Assembly (NCBI RefSeq): GCF_000686705.1
Contig: NZ_JMLJ01000003.1
Location: 62,001 to 126,000 of the forward strand
Direction: 5' to 3'
DNA: 64,000 nt
From: Clostridium hydrogeniformans DSM 21757
Lineage (GTDB): Bacteria; Bacillota; Clostridia; Clostridiales; Clostridiaceae
Positions within the stretch are counted from its first letter, which is position 1, and each line of letters opens with the position of its first letter. The notes under the pieces are model-generated. The model did no database searches and was not told the DNA's origin. It saw only the letters and a list, made by a program, of their open reading frames with translations. Positions 18,079 through 26,550 of this stretch are shown piece after piece. The position numbers were made by a program, and so were the translations under genes.

Positions 18079-18483
18079 CTACCACCCTACAGTTAAGATA
18101 ATCTCTATTTTATCTCCATTTTTTATAGGAGCCTCATCTATTCCTGATTGAGAATCCTCACCATTAATTATAATTTTCCACCATTCCTTATTATCTGCAT
18201 TTACAGTTATTCCATCAACCTTTTCTAAATATCTTCCAAATTGAGAATCCTTAGTTCCTATTATATTCATTTCATCTAGGGCTTTTCCAAGGGTCTCTGT
18301 ATCTGTTGAATGCTTATGGGTTTTATCATAGTTTGTTTTACTATCTTTAACTACTACTACAATATCCTTACTTCCTTTTACTTTTTTACTTTCATTGTAA
18401 TACCTATACCCTAAAAATCCACCCACTGCAATTAATAATACTAGTAATGATGATATTATTATTTTAAAATTATTGTTCTTCAT
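18079..18483 (-). CDS. membrane-anchored DUF4430 (transcobalamin C-domain-like) protein
   Basis: 134 residues; ATG 18483 behind AGGAGG. Residues ~7-27 are a single hydrophobic segment after a short basic start, with no Cys lipobox, so it is either a signal anchor or an uncleaved signal. The rest resembles DUF4430, the fold seen in the C-terminal domain of eukaryotic transcobalamin and intrinsic factor: TETLGKALDEM, then WWKIIINGEDSQSGIDE and NGDKIEIILTVGW at the end. It sits between the adenosyltransferase-like gene and the ECF S component, so a surface corrinoid-capture role is attractive. Binding is inferred, not shown. Confidence 0.78.
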   Translation of the reverse strand: MKNNNFKIIISSLLVLLIAVGGFLGYRYYNESKKVKGSKDIVVVVKDSKTNYDKTHKHSTDTETLGKALDEMNIIGTKDSQFGRYLEKVDGITVNADNKEWWKIIINGEDSQSGIDEAPIKNGDKIEIILTVGW

Positions 18484-18492
18484 TTTTTCCTC

Positions 18493-19005
18493 CTAATAAC
18501 TCTTTGAGATAAATTCTTCCTCTTCTCTACCTTCTAATTCGTTAGCATAAAGACTTAATACAAAGAAATAATTGGCTAGCAGGTTTCCATAATCAAATAA
18601 TATATTAGGAACCTCTACTCCACTATGTTTTATCTTATGCATAGTTCTTACTACCTGTATTACTTCACATCTTAGTATATGTATCCTACAGGCAATTTCA
18701 CATCCCTTTGGAAGTAACATTCCTTTTGCTCTATGCTCTACCTTACCTTTTATATTTTTATATCTTTCATGAAGAGCTATAAGATCCTTCTCATCTATAG
18801 AAAGTTTTCCCCTTATAGATCCATTTAAATGATATACCTGTTCTACTAAAGGATCTAATTCTTTATGAAGCTTTGGATATTTTCTCCTTGCACGCTCTGA
18901 AACTAAAGCTATATTACTACATAAATAATCTGTAGAAACTTCATGATCAAATAAAAGACTTTCTTCCTTTAAGAAAGGACTACTTAAAAAATCTATTCCT
19001 CTCAA
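18493..19005 (-). CDS. cobalamin adenosyltransferase-like protein (PduO/EutT superfamily)
   Basis: 170 residues from TTG 19005, preceded by GGAG at spacing 8. The helical-bundle pattern and the block LPKGCEIACRIHILRCEV...GNLLANYFFVLSLYAN resemble ATP:cob(I)alamin adenosyltransferases, which end in a similar NRLSDLLFVLARYAN-type helix. The usual RRAER motif is not seen; RCEVIQVVR is in its place. First gene under the cobalamin riboswitch, supporting a B12 role. I am fairly sure of the superfamily and less sure of catalytic activity. Confidence 0.7.
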   Translation of the reverse strand: MRGIDFLSSPFLKEESLLFDHEVSTDYLCSNIALVSERARRKYPKLHKELDPLVEQVYHLNGSIRGKLSIDEKDLIALHERYKNIKGKVEHRAKGMLLPKGCEIACRIHILRCEVIQVVRTMHKIKHSGVEVPNILFDYGNLLANYFFVLSLYANELEGREEEEFISKSY

Positions 19006-19084
19006 TAAATCAACTCCTTAAAATAAAATAACTTCCTTACTATAAATACTAGAAAGGAAGTTTCATATATACATATTATGTGAA

Positions 19085-19275
19085 ACTAACTTCTTCCCTC
19101 CGAAGAATGTGTAGAATTTCAAAAACTATAGATTAGAATATCCTGGCTCTTGCTTCATCCTAAAACCACCTTCCTAGATATAAATTATCTAGTGGATTTT
19201 GTTTTTCGTCTGCAATTACAGTAGCGGGGGCTGCTATGGATTTTAACCATATTCCTCATAATCAATACTTTATAT
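19085..19275 (-). ncRNA. cobalamin riboswitch
   Basis: The minus strand carries the B12-box core AGCAGCCCCCGCTACTGT (about 19236-19219), then GAAGGTGG near 19170 and AGCCAGGATA (about 19149), in the order of the AdoCbl aptamer. Downstream, AGTTTCACATA pairs with TATGAAACT (about 19090-19064), a possible expression platform; no clear T-run follows, so control may be translational or involve a longer fold up to the TTG start at 19005. Confidence 0.93.
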
Positions 19276-19372
19276 TAAATTACATTAAAATATTACCACA
19301 TAATATTACAAAATTCAACAAACTATTTACTATTGTAGCCAAAGTTTTACACATAGTTTTCCTACATAACTG

Positions 19373-19978
19373 TTAACTTTTACTCACATTATCATCTTTA
19401 TGAAATCCTAAAGCTTTAGCAAAGCTTCTAAAGTTTTCTGCCTTCTCATGTTCTCCACTTATCTCCTCAATATCTCCTATAAGGCTATATATTTCTCCAC
19501 AGTCATCCTTTATTATAAGAGCTCTTTTCAATATCTCATGAGCCTTATTTATATCCCCTTTATCTAAAAGCTTCTTTGCAGAGGTTATATAAAAATTAAT
19601 ATCTGTTTTTGCTTGCTCTTTTCCTAAAACCTCATCTAGTATACCTTTAACCCTTTTAGCTGTAAAAGGTTTTTGAAGATAGGCAGAAGCTCCATACTTA
19701 GTACATTGCACTGCATTTTTTATAGTTCCAAAAGCCGTCATTATTATTACTATTATATTCCTATTATGATTCTTTATACTCTTTAGAAGTTCTGTGCCAT
19801 TGACTTCTGGCATCTTTATATCGCTAAAAACTATTTTTATATTCTCTTTTTCTATACATTCCATAGCTTCCCTTGCACAAGTGGCTTCAAAAACTTCATA
19901 TCCTTCATCCTGAAGACAAGTTCTAAGCATCTCTCTTATATTCTTAACGTCATCTACTATCAATACCTTATTCTTCAT
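19373..19978 (-). CDS. response regulator with TPR-like C-terminus, no DNA-binding domain
   Basis: 201 residues. I choose ATG 19978, six bases after GGGAGG; an ATG at 19984 abuts the ribosome binding site. Residues 1-120 are a receiver domain with phosphoacceptor D53 (FSDIKMPE), the T in MTAFG and K in QKPF. Residues ~135-195 (KGDINKAHEILKRALIIK...SLIGDIEEISGEHEKAENF) read like TPR helices rather than HTH or an enzyme. It overlaps the kinase gene by about 11 bp. Output is probably protein-protein; target unknown. Confidence 0.85.
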   Translation of the reverse strand: MKNKVLIVDDVKNIREMLRTCLQDEGYEVFEATCAREAMECIEKENIKIVFSDIKMPEVNGTELLKSIKNHNRNIIVIIMTAFGTIKNAVQCTKYGASAYLQKPFTAKRVKGILDEVLGKEQAKTDINFYITSAKKLLDKGDINKAHEILKRALIIKDDCGEIYSLIGDIEEISGEHEKAENFRSFAKALGFHKDDNVSKS

Positions 19979-21782
19979 CTTCATCCTCCCATAATGGTAA
20001 AGTTATTTTAAATATACTTCCATACTGATAAATACTATCGCAACTTATGGTACCCTTATGAAGTGCTATTATATCCTTAGAAATAGCCAGTCCAAGACCT
20101 GTACCTTCCACATCATCTACCCCTCTATAGAATTTATCAAAAATTCTAGGTAAATCCTCCTCTAAGATTCCTCTTCCATTATCCTTAACTTGAATTTCTA
20201 CTGACTCTTTATTATTTTTTACTTTTATCCTTACAAATCCACCTTCATTTGAATACTTTATTGCATTGGACAAAATATTATTTATTACCCATCCTAACTT
20301 TTCTCTATCTCCACTTATTAAAGGTATATCTTCATCATATTCAGTTATTAAACTTATATCCTTAACATCTGCGATTATAAAAAAGGACTCTAAAGCTGTT
20401 TCAACTAGTTCTTCTACTGATAACTCTTCCTTAAATAAAAGATTATCAGCTGACTCAATCTCATGAATTCTTAAAAAATTATTTATTAAGTTAACTATCT
20501 TTTGACAGTCATCAGATATGGTATTAATTATATTTTTATTTTCCTCAAGAGTATCTCTATTCTCTAAAAGGGACACTCCCATTACTAAAGATGTTAATGG
20601 AGTCTTTACTTCATGAGAAAGAGAAGCTATAAAGTCTTGCTTCATTTTTTCTATTCTTTTAAGTTCAGTTATATTATGAAAATATACTATAACCCCTCTT
20701 TTTCTTCTATCACTATCCATAAAATATGATAAGTTCACATCATATACTGAGTCATCTAGGTTTATTATTTTAGAGATTTTTTCCTTATCATATTTTATAA
20801 ACTTAGATATATAGTCAAAAAGTTCTCCACTTGTTATAGCCTCTAATATATGATGATCCTGAATTTTATTTAGTGACATGTTAAACTCTCTTTCACAGGA
20901 ATCATTTAAGGATACTACCCTTAAACTATCATCTAATACAATTAATGGATCCACTATACTCTTAACTATAGCCTCAGATTTATTCTTCTCCTCCATGATT
21001 TTCCCTATGGTAGAGTTTTTAAACTCACATATTTTTTCGCTCATACTATTAAATTCTTTTGCTAAAAGCCCTACCTCATCATCTGACACTATCTTAGCCC
21101 TATGATTAAAGTCTCCTTCTCTAGCCTTTATAATATCTTCTTTTAAAAGTAGTATAGGATGTAAAAATTTATTTATATATCTTATTGATAATATAAGACT
21201 TGTAACTATTAGTATAATTGATATAAATATCATTGTATATGTGGATATTTCTACAGTTTCTTTTAAGACCTCTTTTTTATTTAAAAGCCCTTCCTCATTT
21301 AAACTTGTTATTATTCTAAGATTATTTTTTAAACTCATATATTTAGGTTGTATTTCTTTAGTATATATCTTTAATATACTCTCTATATCTCTTTTATTAC
21401 TATTAAATATCAAAGCTGATTTTTCAATAAACTCATCATAATCTTTAAGTACCTCTGCATTTACTTCCTTTTCTCCCTCTTCTGTTATATTGTTATTTTG
21501 AAAGGTATAATACTTAAAAAATTCAGCGTTATATTGATAAAACTCCTTTTTATATTTTTCTTCTCCTGAATTTATAAAATTTATCAAAGAATTATTTTGA
21601 TTATCTACACACTTTTGCATATTATTAGTAGCATCTATTGAATAGTAATTATCATTCATCAAGGTATCAGTAGTACTTTTTATTTTTAATATATTACCTA
21701 AAGAAGTCCCCCCAATAATAACAACTATAGCAATAAGCAAAGAAAATAAGGTGAAAAATTTATATTTTAATCCTCGCTTCAT
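19968..21782 (-). CDS. membrane sensor histidine kinase (HAMP-PAS-HisKA-HATPase)
   Basis: 604 residues. One membrane helix at ~10-30, an extracellular sensor of about 145 residues (four-helix-bundle-like), a second helix at ~175-200, HAMP to ~255, a PAS domain at ~270-370, then HisKA with H390 (SLSHEVKTPLTS) and the ATPase boxes NNILSNAIKYSNEGG, DNGRG, FYRG and GTGLGLAI. It would phosphorylate the regulator encoded directly downstream. Signal unknown; the periplasmic-type sensor resembles ligand-binding bundles of chemoreceptors. First gene of a two-gene operon. Confidence 0.9.
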   Translation of the reverse strand: MKRGLKYKFFTLFSLLIAIVVIIGGTSLGNILKIKSTTDTLMNDNYYSIDATNNMQKCVDNQNNSLINFINSGEEKYKKEFYQYNAEFFKYYTFQNNNITEEGEKEVNAEVLKDYDEFIEKSALIFNSNKRDIESILKIYTKEIQPKYMSLKNNLRIITSLNEEGLLNKKEVLKETVEISTYTMIFISIILIVTSLILSIRYINKFLHPILLLKEDIIKAREGDFNHRAKIVSDDEVGLLAKEFNSMSEKICEFKNSTIGKIMEEKNKSEAIVKSIVDPLIVLDDSLRVVSLNDSCEREFNMSLNKIQDHHILEAITSGELFDYISKFIKYDKEKISKIINLDDSVYDVNLSYFMDSDRRKRGVIVYFHNITELKRIEKMKQDFIASLSHEVKTPLTSLVMGVSLLENRDTLEENKNIINTISDDCQKIVNLINNFLRIHEIESADNLLFKEELSVEELVETALESFFIIADVKDISLITEYDEDIPLISGDREKLGWVINNILSNAIKYSNEGGFVRIKVKNNKESVEIQVKDNGRGILEEDLPRIFDKFYRGVDDVEGTGLGLAISKDIIALHKGTISCDSIYQYGSIFKITLPLWEDEDEE

Positions 21783-22154
21783 CTATCTAGCCTCCTAATT
21801 ATAAGTATATTAAATTTCAAGCTTATATCAAATTCTTATAACCATGAAATTTAAAGAATCCTTGTTATAATTATAATAATGTGGATTTAATTTGCTCTAA
21901 TTCTCCCTAAGCATATATATATCCCTCTGAAATAATATAAGTACTTCATAAATACTTCTAATGTAAGTTCATTCTTAAAGTAAAACTACTTTCTATAAAC
22001 CATAGATCTATGATTCTATAAAACTAAGACTTAGGAGAGCTTTTTTCTAAGTAAATCTATATAGATAAACTACCTCAAAACTCAATCTTTTAATACACAT
22101 TAAGTAATGATAGCTGGTGATTTAATTTTAATTCTCATATGATATATCTATAGC
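21783..22154. other. gene-free region upstream of the sensor kinase
   Basis: About 370 bp, strongly AT-rich, holding the kinase promoter on the minus strand. I see no ribosome-bound open frame. Only short A/T dyads are present. Confidence 0.3.
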
Positions 22155-22192
22155 ATAAAAAAGAGTAGAACTTTTACATTCTACTCTTCATT
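22155..22192 (-). terminator. terminator overlapping the stop codon of the phosphotransferase gene
   Basis: AAGAGTAGAA (22163-22172) pairs with TTCTACTCTT (22181-22190), a 10-bp stem, with T6 on the minus strand. The TAG stop of the upstream gene (22183-22181) lies inside the stem. Confidence 0.85.
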
Positions 22193-23119
22193 TAACACCT
22201 CATAAAGCCACTGTATATTTAAGTTATAATAGTCTTTTGCATTACTATAGGACCACGTACAATTTCCTAGAATAAATTTTATCATATAAAATTTTAATCT
22301 TTTATTAAAATCAGTATATAAAGTCTCAAATTTACTGTATCCTTTTAAAAACTTTCTCTCAAGATCTTTATTCTGCCTAAAAGAAAGTAAATATAAGGAC
22401 ACTAAGTCCTCTTCATTATTTCCAAGATGGTTTGTCTCAAAATCTATTATAGAGGTTATAGTGTACCCTTCATAGTCTTCCTTGACTAATATGTTTCTCT
22501 CATTATAATCTCCATGACATAATGTTGGCTTTACCTCTATATTTATTAAATTTAAATTATTATAAAGGTAATTAAATCCGCTGTCTATAAGCTCTTTATG
22601 GGGAAGATCTAAAGTTTCTATTACTTTTCTATATTCATCTATAGAGTTAAGTGACTTATTGTAATAACTATGTTCTTTGCTTTCCCCCTTCATTACCTTT
22701 CCTAAGGGACCAAAATAATCTCCCCCATAACTACTATGTAGTTTTCCAAGTTCTCTTCCTATTTCTTCAAATAACTTTTCCTTCTTCTCCTCTGGCATAG
22801 TTTTAATAACTTCCTTAAGAGTAACCCCCTCTATAAAATCATATAAAAGCCATGGATCTCCATTTTCAAACTCTCCACTCAAAAAATTTTTTGGGGATTT
22901 TACTTTTGTATCTTCTAAAAGTCTTAAGGCTATAACCTCATTATCTATTTTATTTTTCTTATAATATATCTTAAGTATTTTATTTTTTCCCTTTGTATAA
23001 ACTTTATAAACCAAATGTCTATTAATGTCATGATTCCCTACAGGTTCTATATCTATTATAGTTTCTTTTAAAAGATCCTTTAGCAAATTATAAATATCTT
23101 TAATACTATAATCTAACAT
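22181..23119 (-). CDS. APH-family phosphotransferase
   Basis: 312 residues. It has the kinase-like fold of the aminoglycoside phosphotransferase/choline kinase superfamily: an ATP-binding lobe with a K in KNKILKIYYKKN and an E in DNEVIALRLLE, the catalytic loop HGDYNERNILV near residue 200 and the metal-binding D in IIDFETNHLGN. The family phosphorylates antibiotics, choline, homoserine, fructosamine and others; nothing in the sequence fixes the substrate. AAGGAG precedes ATG 23119. Monocistronic with its own terminator. Confidence 0.8.
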   Translation of the reverse strand: MLDYSIKDIYNLLKDLLKETIIDIEPVGNHDINRHLVYKVYTKGKNKILKIYYKKNKIDNEVIALRLLEDTKVKSPKNFLSGEFENGDPWLLYDFIEGVTLKEVIKTMPEEKKEKLFEEIGRELGKLHSSYGGDYFGPLGKVMKGESKEHSYYNKSLNSIDEYRKVIETLDLPHKELIDSGFNYLYNNLNLINIEVKPTLCHGDYNERNILVKEDYEGYTITSIIDFETNHLGNNEEDLVSLYLLSFRQNKDLERKFLKGYSKFETLYTDFNKRLKFYMIKFILGNCTWSYSNAKDYYNLNIQWLYEVLNEE

Positions 23120-23320
23120 ATTAAAATACCTAACTCCTTAAATTTATTTTATATTACTTCCCTATAACATATCTTATATTATATATTATTTATCTGAATA
23201 TTTCATCAATTCAAGAGTTATTTTCATTGTATACATAAATATTTTCCCTATAAATTTTATAAAATAGATTTTAAATTTATGAGTTGCAGCCTTCTCTTCT
23301 ATAGAATTACTATATCACTT

Positions 23321-23430
23321 CTTAATTTATACATACCTTAAAAGTCTTATTTATCACTGAATAAATAACAGGTATAAGTAAGTTTTTAAGGTAGGATGCC
23401 TATATTTTAATATAGGGTTTATAAATTAAG
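23321..23430. ncRNA. candidate structured element, three-way junction
   Basis: Perfect nested pairings: CTTAATTTATA (23321-23331) with TATAAATTAAG (23420-23430), 11 bp; ACCTTAAAA (23335-23343) with TTTTAAGGT (23384-23392), 9 bp; inside it TTATTTAT (23347-23354) with ATAAATAA (23361-23368); and CCTATATT (23399-23406) with AATATAGG (23409-23416). The result is a closing stem with two branches. It matches no riboswitch I know on either strand. It lies 200 bp upstream of the phosphotransferase start (minus) and 80 bp before a bidirectional terminator (plus). The A/T-rich stems lower confidence; the rest of the 520-bp gap holds no gene. Confidence 0.45.
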
Positions 23431-23509
23431 ATTATTTTATACAATAGTTACCCCCTAATTTAAAGGAGTTAACATCTGTATAAGTTATGTTCTAAGGTGA
23501 AAACACTCT

Positions 23510-23547
23510 AAAAAACTATGAGTCTTAAGAAAAACTCATAGTTTTTT
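23510..23547. terminator. bidirectional terminator after the NCS2 permease gene
   Basis: AAAAAACTATGAGT and ACTCATAGTTTTTT (about 23510-23546) form a strong stem with A and T tracts on both sides, so it can work in both directions. It lies about 95 bp past the permease stop. Confidence 0.8.
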
Positions 23548-23639
23548 ACATTTAATAATTTAAAAGCTTTATATCTTACCCTTATACTCTCCATAAAGGC
23601 TTTGTAGGTTTAATGCTTTATATAAATTAAAATCTTATG

Positions 23640-25007
23640 TTATGCTACTCTATTGCTTTCATTTATAGTTGAGGAATTTTTATTATTTCCTATCTCATTA
23701 AACAATATATTTAATATAATAGCCATTAAACTCCCTGTGGTTATTCCACTATGAAATAAGGTATTTACCCAAGTTGGAAAGCTTTGATAAAAATTAGGAA
23801 CTGCTAGTGGAATTAAAGAAACTCCTATGCTAACTGCTACTATAATCCCATTTTTAGTACCATTAAATTGAACTTTTCCTAAGGTATTTATCCCTCCAGA
23901 TACAACCATTCCAAACATTATAAATCCTGCTCCTCCAAGAACAGGATATGGAATTGCTGCAATTATTGCTGCAAGTTTTGGAAATATCCCTAGAATTATT
24001 AATATAAATCCTGCTGCTGATGTTACATATCTACTTTTAACCCCTGTTAGATTAACAAGACCTATATTCTGTCCAAAGCATGTATGAGGAAAAGTATTAA
24101 ATATAGCTGCCATCATAGTAGCTAATCCATCACATCTTAGTCCCCTGGTTATTTGTTTATTATCAACCTTTTTACCTACAATTTCATGGATAGCCATCAT
24201 ATTTCCTGTAGACTCAGTCATACTTACTATAACTATAAGGATTAATGACATAATAGCACTTATATCAAACCTTGGCATACCAAAATAAAAAGGTTTCACA
24301 ATTCCTATAAAACTCGCCTCTCTAACTAGTGTAAAGTCTACCATACCAAAAAAACTAGATACTATAGTACCTATTATAATTCCTAACAGTATGGCCATAT
24401 TATTCCATACTCCTTTTAATACCTTACTTAATATTAGAATAACTCCTAGAACAAATAAAGCCATATAAATATTCTTAGAACTTGCAAAATCTTCTGCGCC
24501 TATATTGTTACCTGCTGACCATCTTATAGCTACTGGAAGTAAAGATAACCCTATAATTGTAACTACAGTTCCTGTAACCACCTTTGGTAAAAATCTTAGT
24601 AACTTTCCAAAAAACGGTGCCATTAAAAAGCAAAAAAGTCCTGCAATAAGAACTGCTCCAAAAATAGTGGTTATTGCTGTTTCTGGATCTCCCTTATAAG
24701 TGCCAGCTATGGCTACCATAGCATTTACAGAAACAAAGCTTGTACCTAAAACTAAAGGCACTTTTGCTCCAATAATGTTTTTTATACCTATACTTTGAAT
24801 TACCGTAGCTATTCCAGCTAGAAATAAGTCTGCACTAATTAAAAATATAACTTGATTCTGAGAAAGGCCTACTGCATTACCTACAATTAAAGGAACTGCA
24901 ATAGCTCCTGCACACATTACCAGTACATGTTGAAAAGCTAATAGCAATGTCTCTACCACTGGTATTTTTTTATCTACTTCATCTAAGTGTTTCTCCTTAT
25001 TATTCAT
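23640..25007 (-). CDS. NCS2-family nucleobase (xanthine/uracil) permease
   Basis: 455 residues, about 12-14 membrane segments. Family marks: QHVLVMCAGAIAVPLIVG at the start, a PLVLGTSFVSV segment, ESTGNMMAIHEIVGKK in TM8 and FPHTCFGQNIGLVNLTGVKSR in the TM9-10 loop. The QNIGLVNLTGVKSR type is closest to xanthine/uric acid carriers (PbuX-like) rather than uracil, but substrates are hard to assign. Proton-driven uptake at the membrane. I looked for a purine riboswitch upstream on the minus strand and did not find one. ATG 25007 follows GAGGGG. Confidence 0.88.
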   Translation of the reverse strand: MNNKEKHLDEVDKKIPVVETLLLAFQHVLVMCAGAIAVPLIVGNAVGLSQNQVIFLISADLFLAGIATVIQSIGIKNIIGAKVPLVLGTSFVSVNAMVAIAGTYKGDPETAITTIFGAVLIAGLFCFLMAPFFGKLLRFLPKVVTGTVVTIIGLSLLPVAIRWSAGNNIGAEDFASSKNIYMALFVLGVILILSKVLKGVWNNMAILLGIIIGTIVSSFFGMVDFTLVREASFIGIVKPFYFGMPRFDISAIMSLILIVIVSMTESTGNMMAIHEIVGKKVDNKQITRGLRCDGLATMMAAIFNTFPHTCFGQNIGLVNLTGVKSRYVTSAAGFILIILGIFPKLAAIIAAIPYPVLGGAGFIMFGMVVSGGINTLGKVQFNGTKNGIIVAVSIGVSLIPLAVPNFYQSFPTWVNTLFHSGITTGSLMAIILNILFNEIGNNKNSSTINESNRVA

Positions 25008-25273
25008 ATGTTTTACCCCTCTCTTTAGTAAATGTATTTTTAACTATGACATTCTATCCTATCCTCCTTTGTAAATGTTTTCCCTTAACTTTAAAAACCT
25101 TTATATTCTTAAATCTCTATCTATATTTTTAAAGGTTATTACTTAAGGATTTATCATAATTAAATTTAAATATTCCCATTAAATATTATACTTAATGAGT
25201 TTTATAAAATCAATTCTCCCACTTACTCTATAACCTTTGTAATCCCTGTTTACCCCTAATAATTTAACTTTAT
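25008..25273. other. divergent intergenic region
   Basis: Separates the permease from the rightward gene at 25337. AATAATTTAA (25258-25267) is repeated inverted at 25276-25285, overlapping the promoter proposed for the rightward gene, so it may be an operator. No purine-riboswitch core is visible. Confidence 0.35.
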
Positions 25274-25302
25274 GTTTAAATTATTGAGTAAAGTGCTATA
25301 AT
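25274..25302 (+). promoter_or_regulatory. probable extended -10 promoter for the DUF3785-like gene
   Basis: TGCTATAAT at 25294-25302 is an extended -10; TTTAAA at 25275-25280 is a weak -35 at 16 bp. The gene's ribosome binding site GAGGTG follows at about 25328. Confidence 0.5.
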
Positions 25303-25336
25303 TATAAATAAAACTTATAATTATAAGAGGTGACTT

Positions 25337-25756
25337 ATGGGAAATTATACCTTTAGCTTTAATGATAAAAATTATGAGCTTTCTGAAAACAACTGTGAGT
25401 ATTTTATTAATGATGAAGAAAATCCTATTAATAATATAGATACTAAAACTGTATTAAATATTTTAAATGGATCTAATGAAGTAGAATTTGATGTGGCTTA
25501 TTATGAGGAGCCTTGCTCTAAATGCCTTAATGGGGTAAAAGAAAAAGAAAAAGTTTTTAGATTTTTAGAGTATCACTTCTACATATTTACTAAAGATTCT
25601 AATTACGTTATAAGTGATATATCATCAAATTATGAAGGTAAATCCTTTAATAAACTATTGAAAGAAAAACAAGTGGACAACAGCTATATTGTTACTATAA
25701 CTGTTTGTCGTAACTGCAACGTATACTATGTGGAAATAGAAGAGTTATCTGTTTAG
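25337..25756 (+). CDS. 139-residue protein with two CxxC pairs, DUF3785-like
   Basis: ATG 25337 follows AGAGGTG. The protein starts MGNYTFSFNDKNYELSENNC and has two CxxC knuckles, C60/C63 (EPCSKCLNG) and C124/C127 (TVCRNCNVYY), spaced so that they could share one zinc. I believe it belongs to DUF3785, a clostridial family without known function. No signal peptide or membrane helix. Monocistronic, with a terminator at 25858-25900. Confidence 0.75.
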   Translation: MGNYTFSFNDKNYELSENNCEYFINDEENPINNIDTKTVLNILNGSNEVEFDVAYYEEPCSKCLNGVKEKEKVFRFLEYHFYIFTKDSNYVISDISSNYEGKSFNKLLKEKQVDNSYIVTITVCRNCNVYYVEIEELSV

Positions 25757-25857
25757 CATTTATATATTTAAAATATTAACAATTAAACAGCAGGATAAAA
25801 CATATGAGCGTGTTCAGTTTTAAAATGTAAAACTAAAATATCATAAAGATTACAAGC

Positions 25858-25900
25858 AAAATCACAGCCTTTAATAAATTTATTAATGCTGTGATTTTTC
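25858..25900 (+). terminator. terminator after the DUF3785-like gene
   Basis: AAAATCACAGC (25858-25868) pairs with GCTGTGATTTT (25888-25898), followed by TC and a T-rich run. Also faces the 3' end of the MerR gene. Confidence 0.78.
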
Positions 25901-26028
25901 AATTTTTAGATATATTAGTATACAATATAAAAAGAGCTTAGTAGTTAGGAAAGACCATCAAATGAAATGCTTGGCTATTTATATTCTTATTTCTAATCCA
26001 GTTACCCACTGTTGTTATAATAAAATCT

Positions 26029-26442
26029 TTAATAAGTATCATCTTTATTTTCTACATTAATTAAATTGCTAGTATATTTTATTTTACCAGTAAGTACATC
26101 ATCATAGAAAGATTGCTTATTATCAATAAAATTAATACATTCATTAAGTTCTTTAATTTGCTTAACTAAAGAATCTTTTGATTTATTAAGCATCTCTTTT
26201 CTCTCTGGAATTGTAGAAAGACCTTCTAAACAATAATTCATATATAGCTTCATATCTTTAATACTCATACCACATTTCCTTAAACATTGTAACCCTTTTA
26301 ACCACGCAATATTTTTTTCATCAAAATTACGATAATTATTCTTATCTCTTTTCACATTAGGCACTAAACCTTCTTTACAATAAAATTTTAATGTTTCGTA
26401 AGATATCCCAACTTGGTCACACACCTCTTTAGTTGTACACAT
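26029..26442 (-). CDS. MerR-family regulator (AdhR-like)
   Basis: 137 residues. A winged-helix MerR DNA-binding domain fills residues 1-75 (STKEVCDQVGIS-type start, YETLKFYCKEGLVP, FDEKNIAWLKGLQCLRKCGMSIKDM), then a dimerisation coiled coil. The only extra Cys are in the DNA-binding half (CLRKCG), so it is not a classic metal sensor. Length and sequence recall the AdhR/YraB group, which answer to aldehydes or electrophiles and sit next to aldo/keto reductase or alcohol dehydrogenase genes. A matching operator-promoter lies upstream at 26478-26508, facing away, followed by a decayed reductase gene. Confidence 0.88.
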   Translation of the reverse strand: MCTTKEVCDQVGISYETLKFYCKEGLVPNVKRDKNNYRNFDEKNIAWLKGLQCLRKCGMSIKDMKLYMNYCLEGLSTIPERKEMLNKSKDSLVKQIKELNECINFIDNKQSFYDDVLTGKIKYTSNLINVENKDDTY

Positions 26443-26477
26443 AAAATTCCCCTCCTAAACTAAAAAATAAAAAACTC

Positions 26478-26508
26478 TTGCTCGGTAGCTACTACCTAGT
26501 GATACAAT
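26478..26508 (+). promoter_or_regulatory. MerR-type promoter with 19-bp spacer and operator dyad
   Basis: TTGCTC (-35, 26478-26483) and TACAAT (-10, 26503-26508) are 19 bp apart, the unusual spacing typical of MerR-activated promoters. The spacer holds the dyad CTCGGTAG-CTA-CTACCTAG (26481-26499; 8-bp arms, one mismatch). It points rightward, away from the MerR gene and toward the aldo/keto reductase relic. Confidence 0.8.
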
Positions 26509-26550
26509 TTATTATAAGATGAATATAACAAAAATCAAGGAGAAATTAAA

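Noticed and set aside
25008-25336. Possible purine riboswitch upstream of the NCS2 permease
   Set aside because: None of the conserved junction and loop motifs of the purine aptamer are present on the minus strand.
25905-26028. Minus-strand 31-codon frame after the MerR gene (ends MVFPNY)
   Set aside because: Short, without start signals. I considered it as a further gene remnant, but there is nothing to support it.
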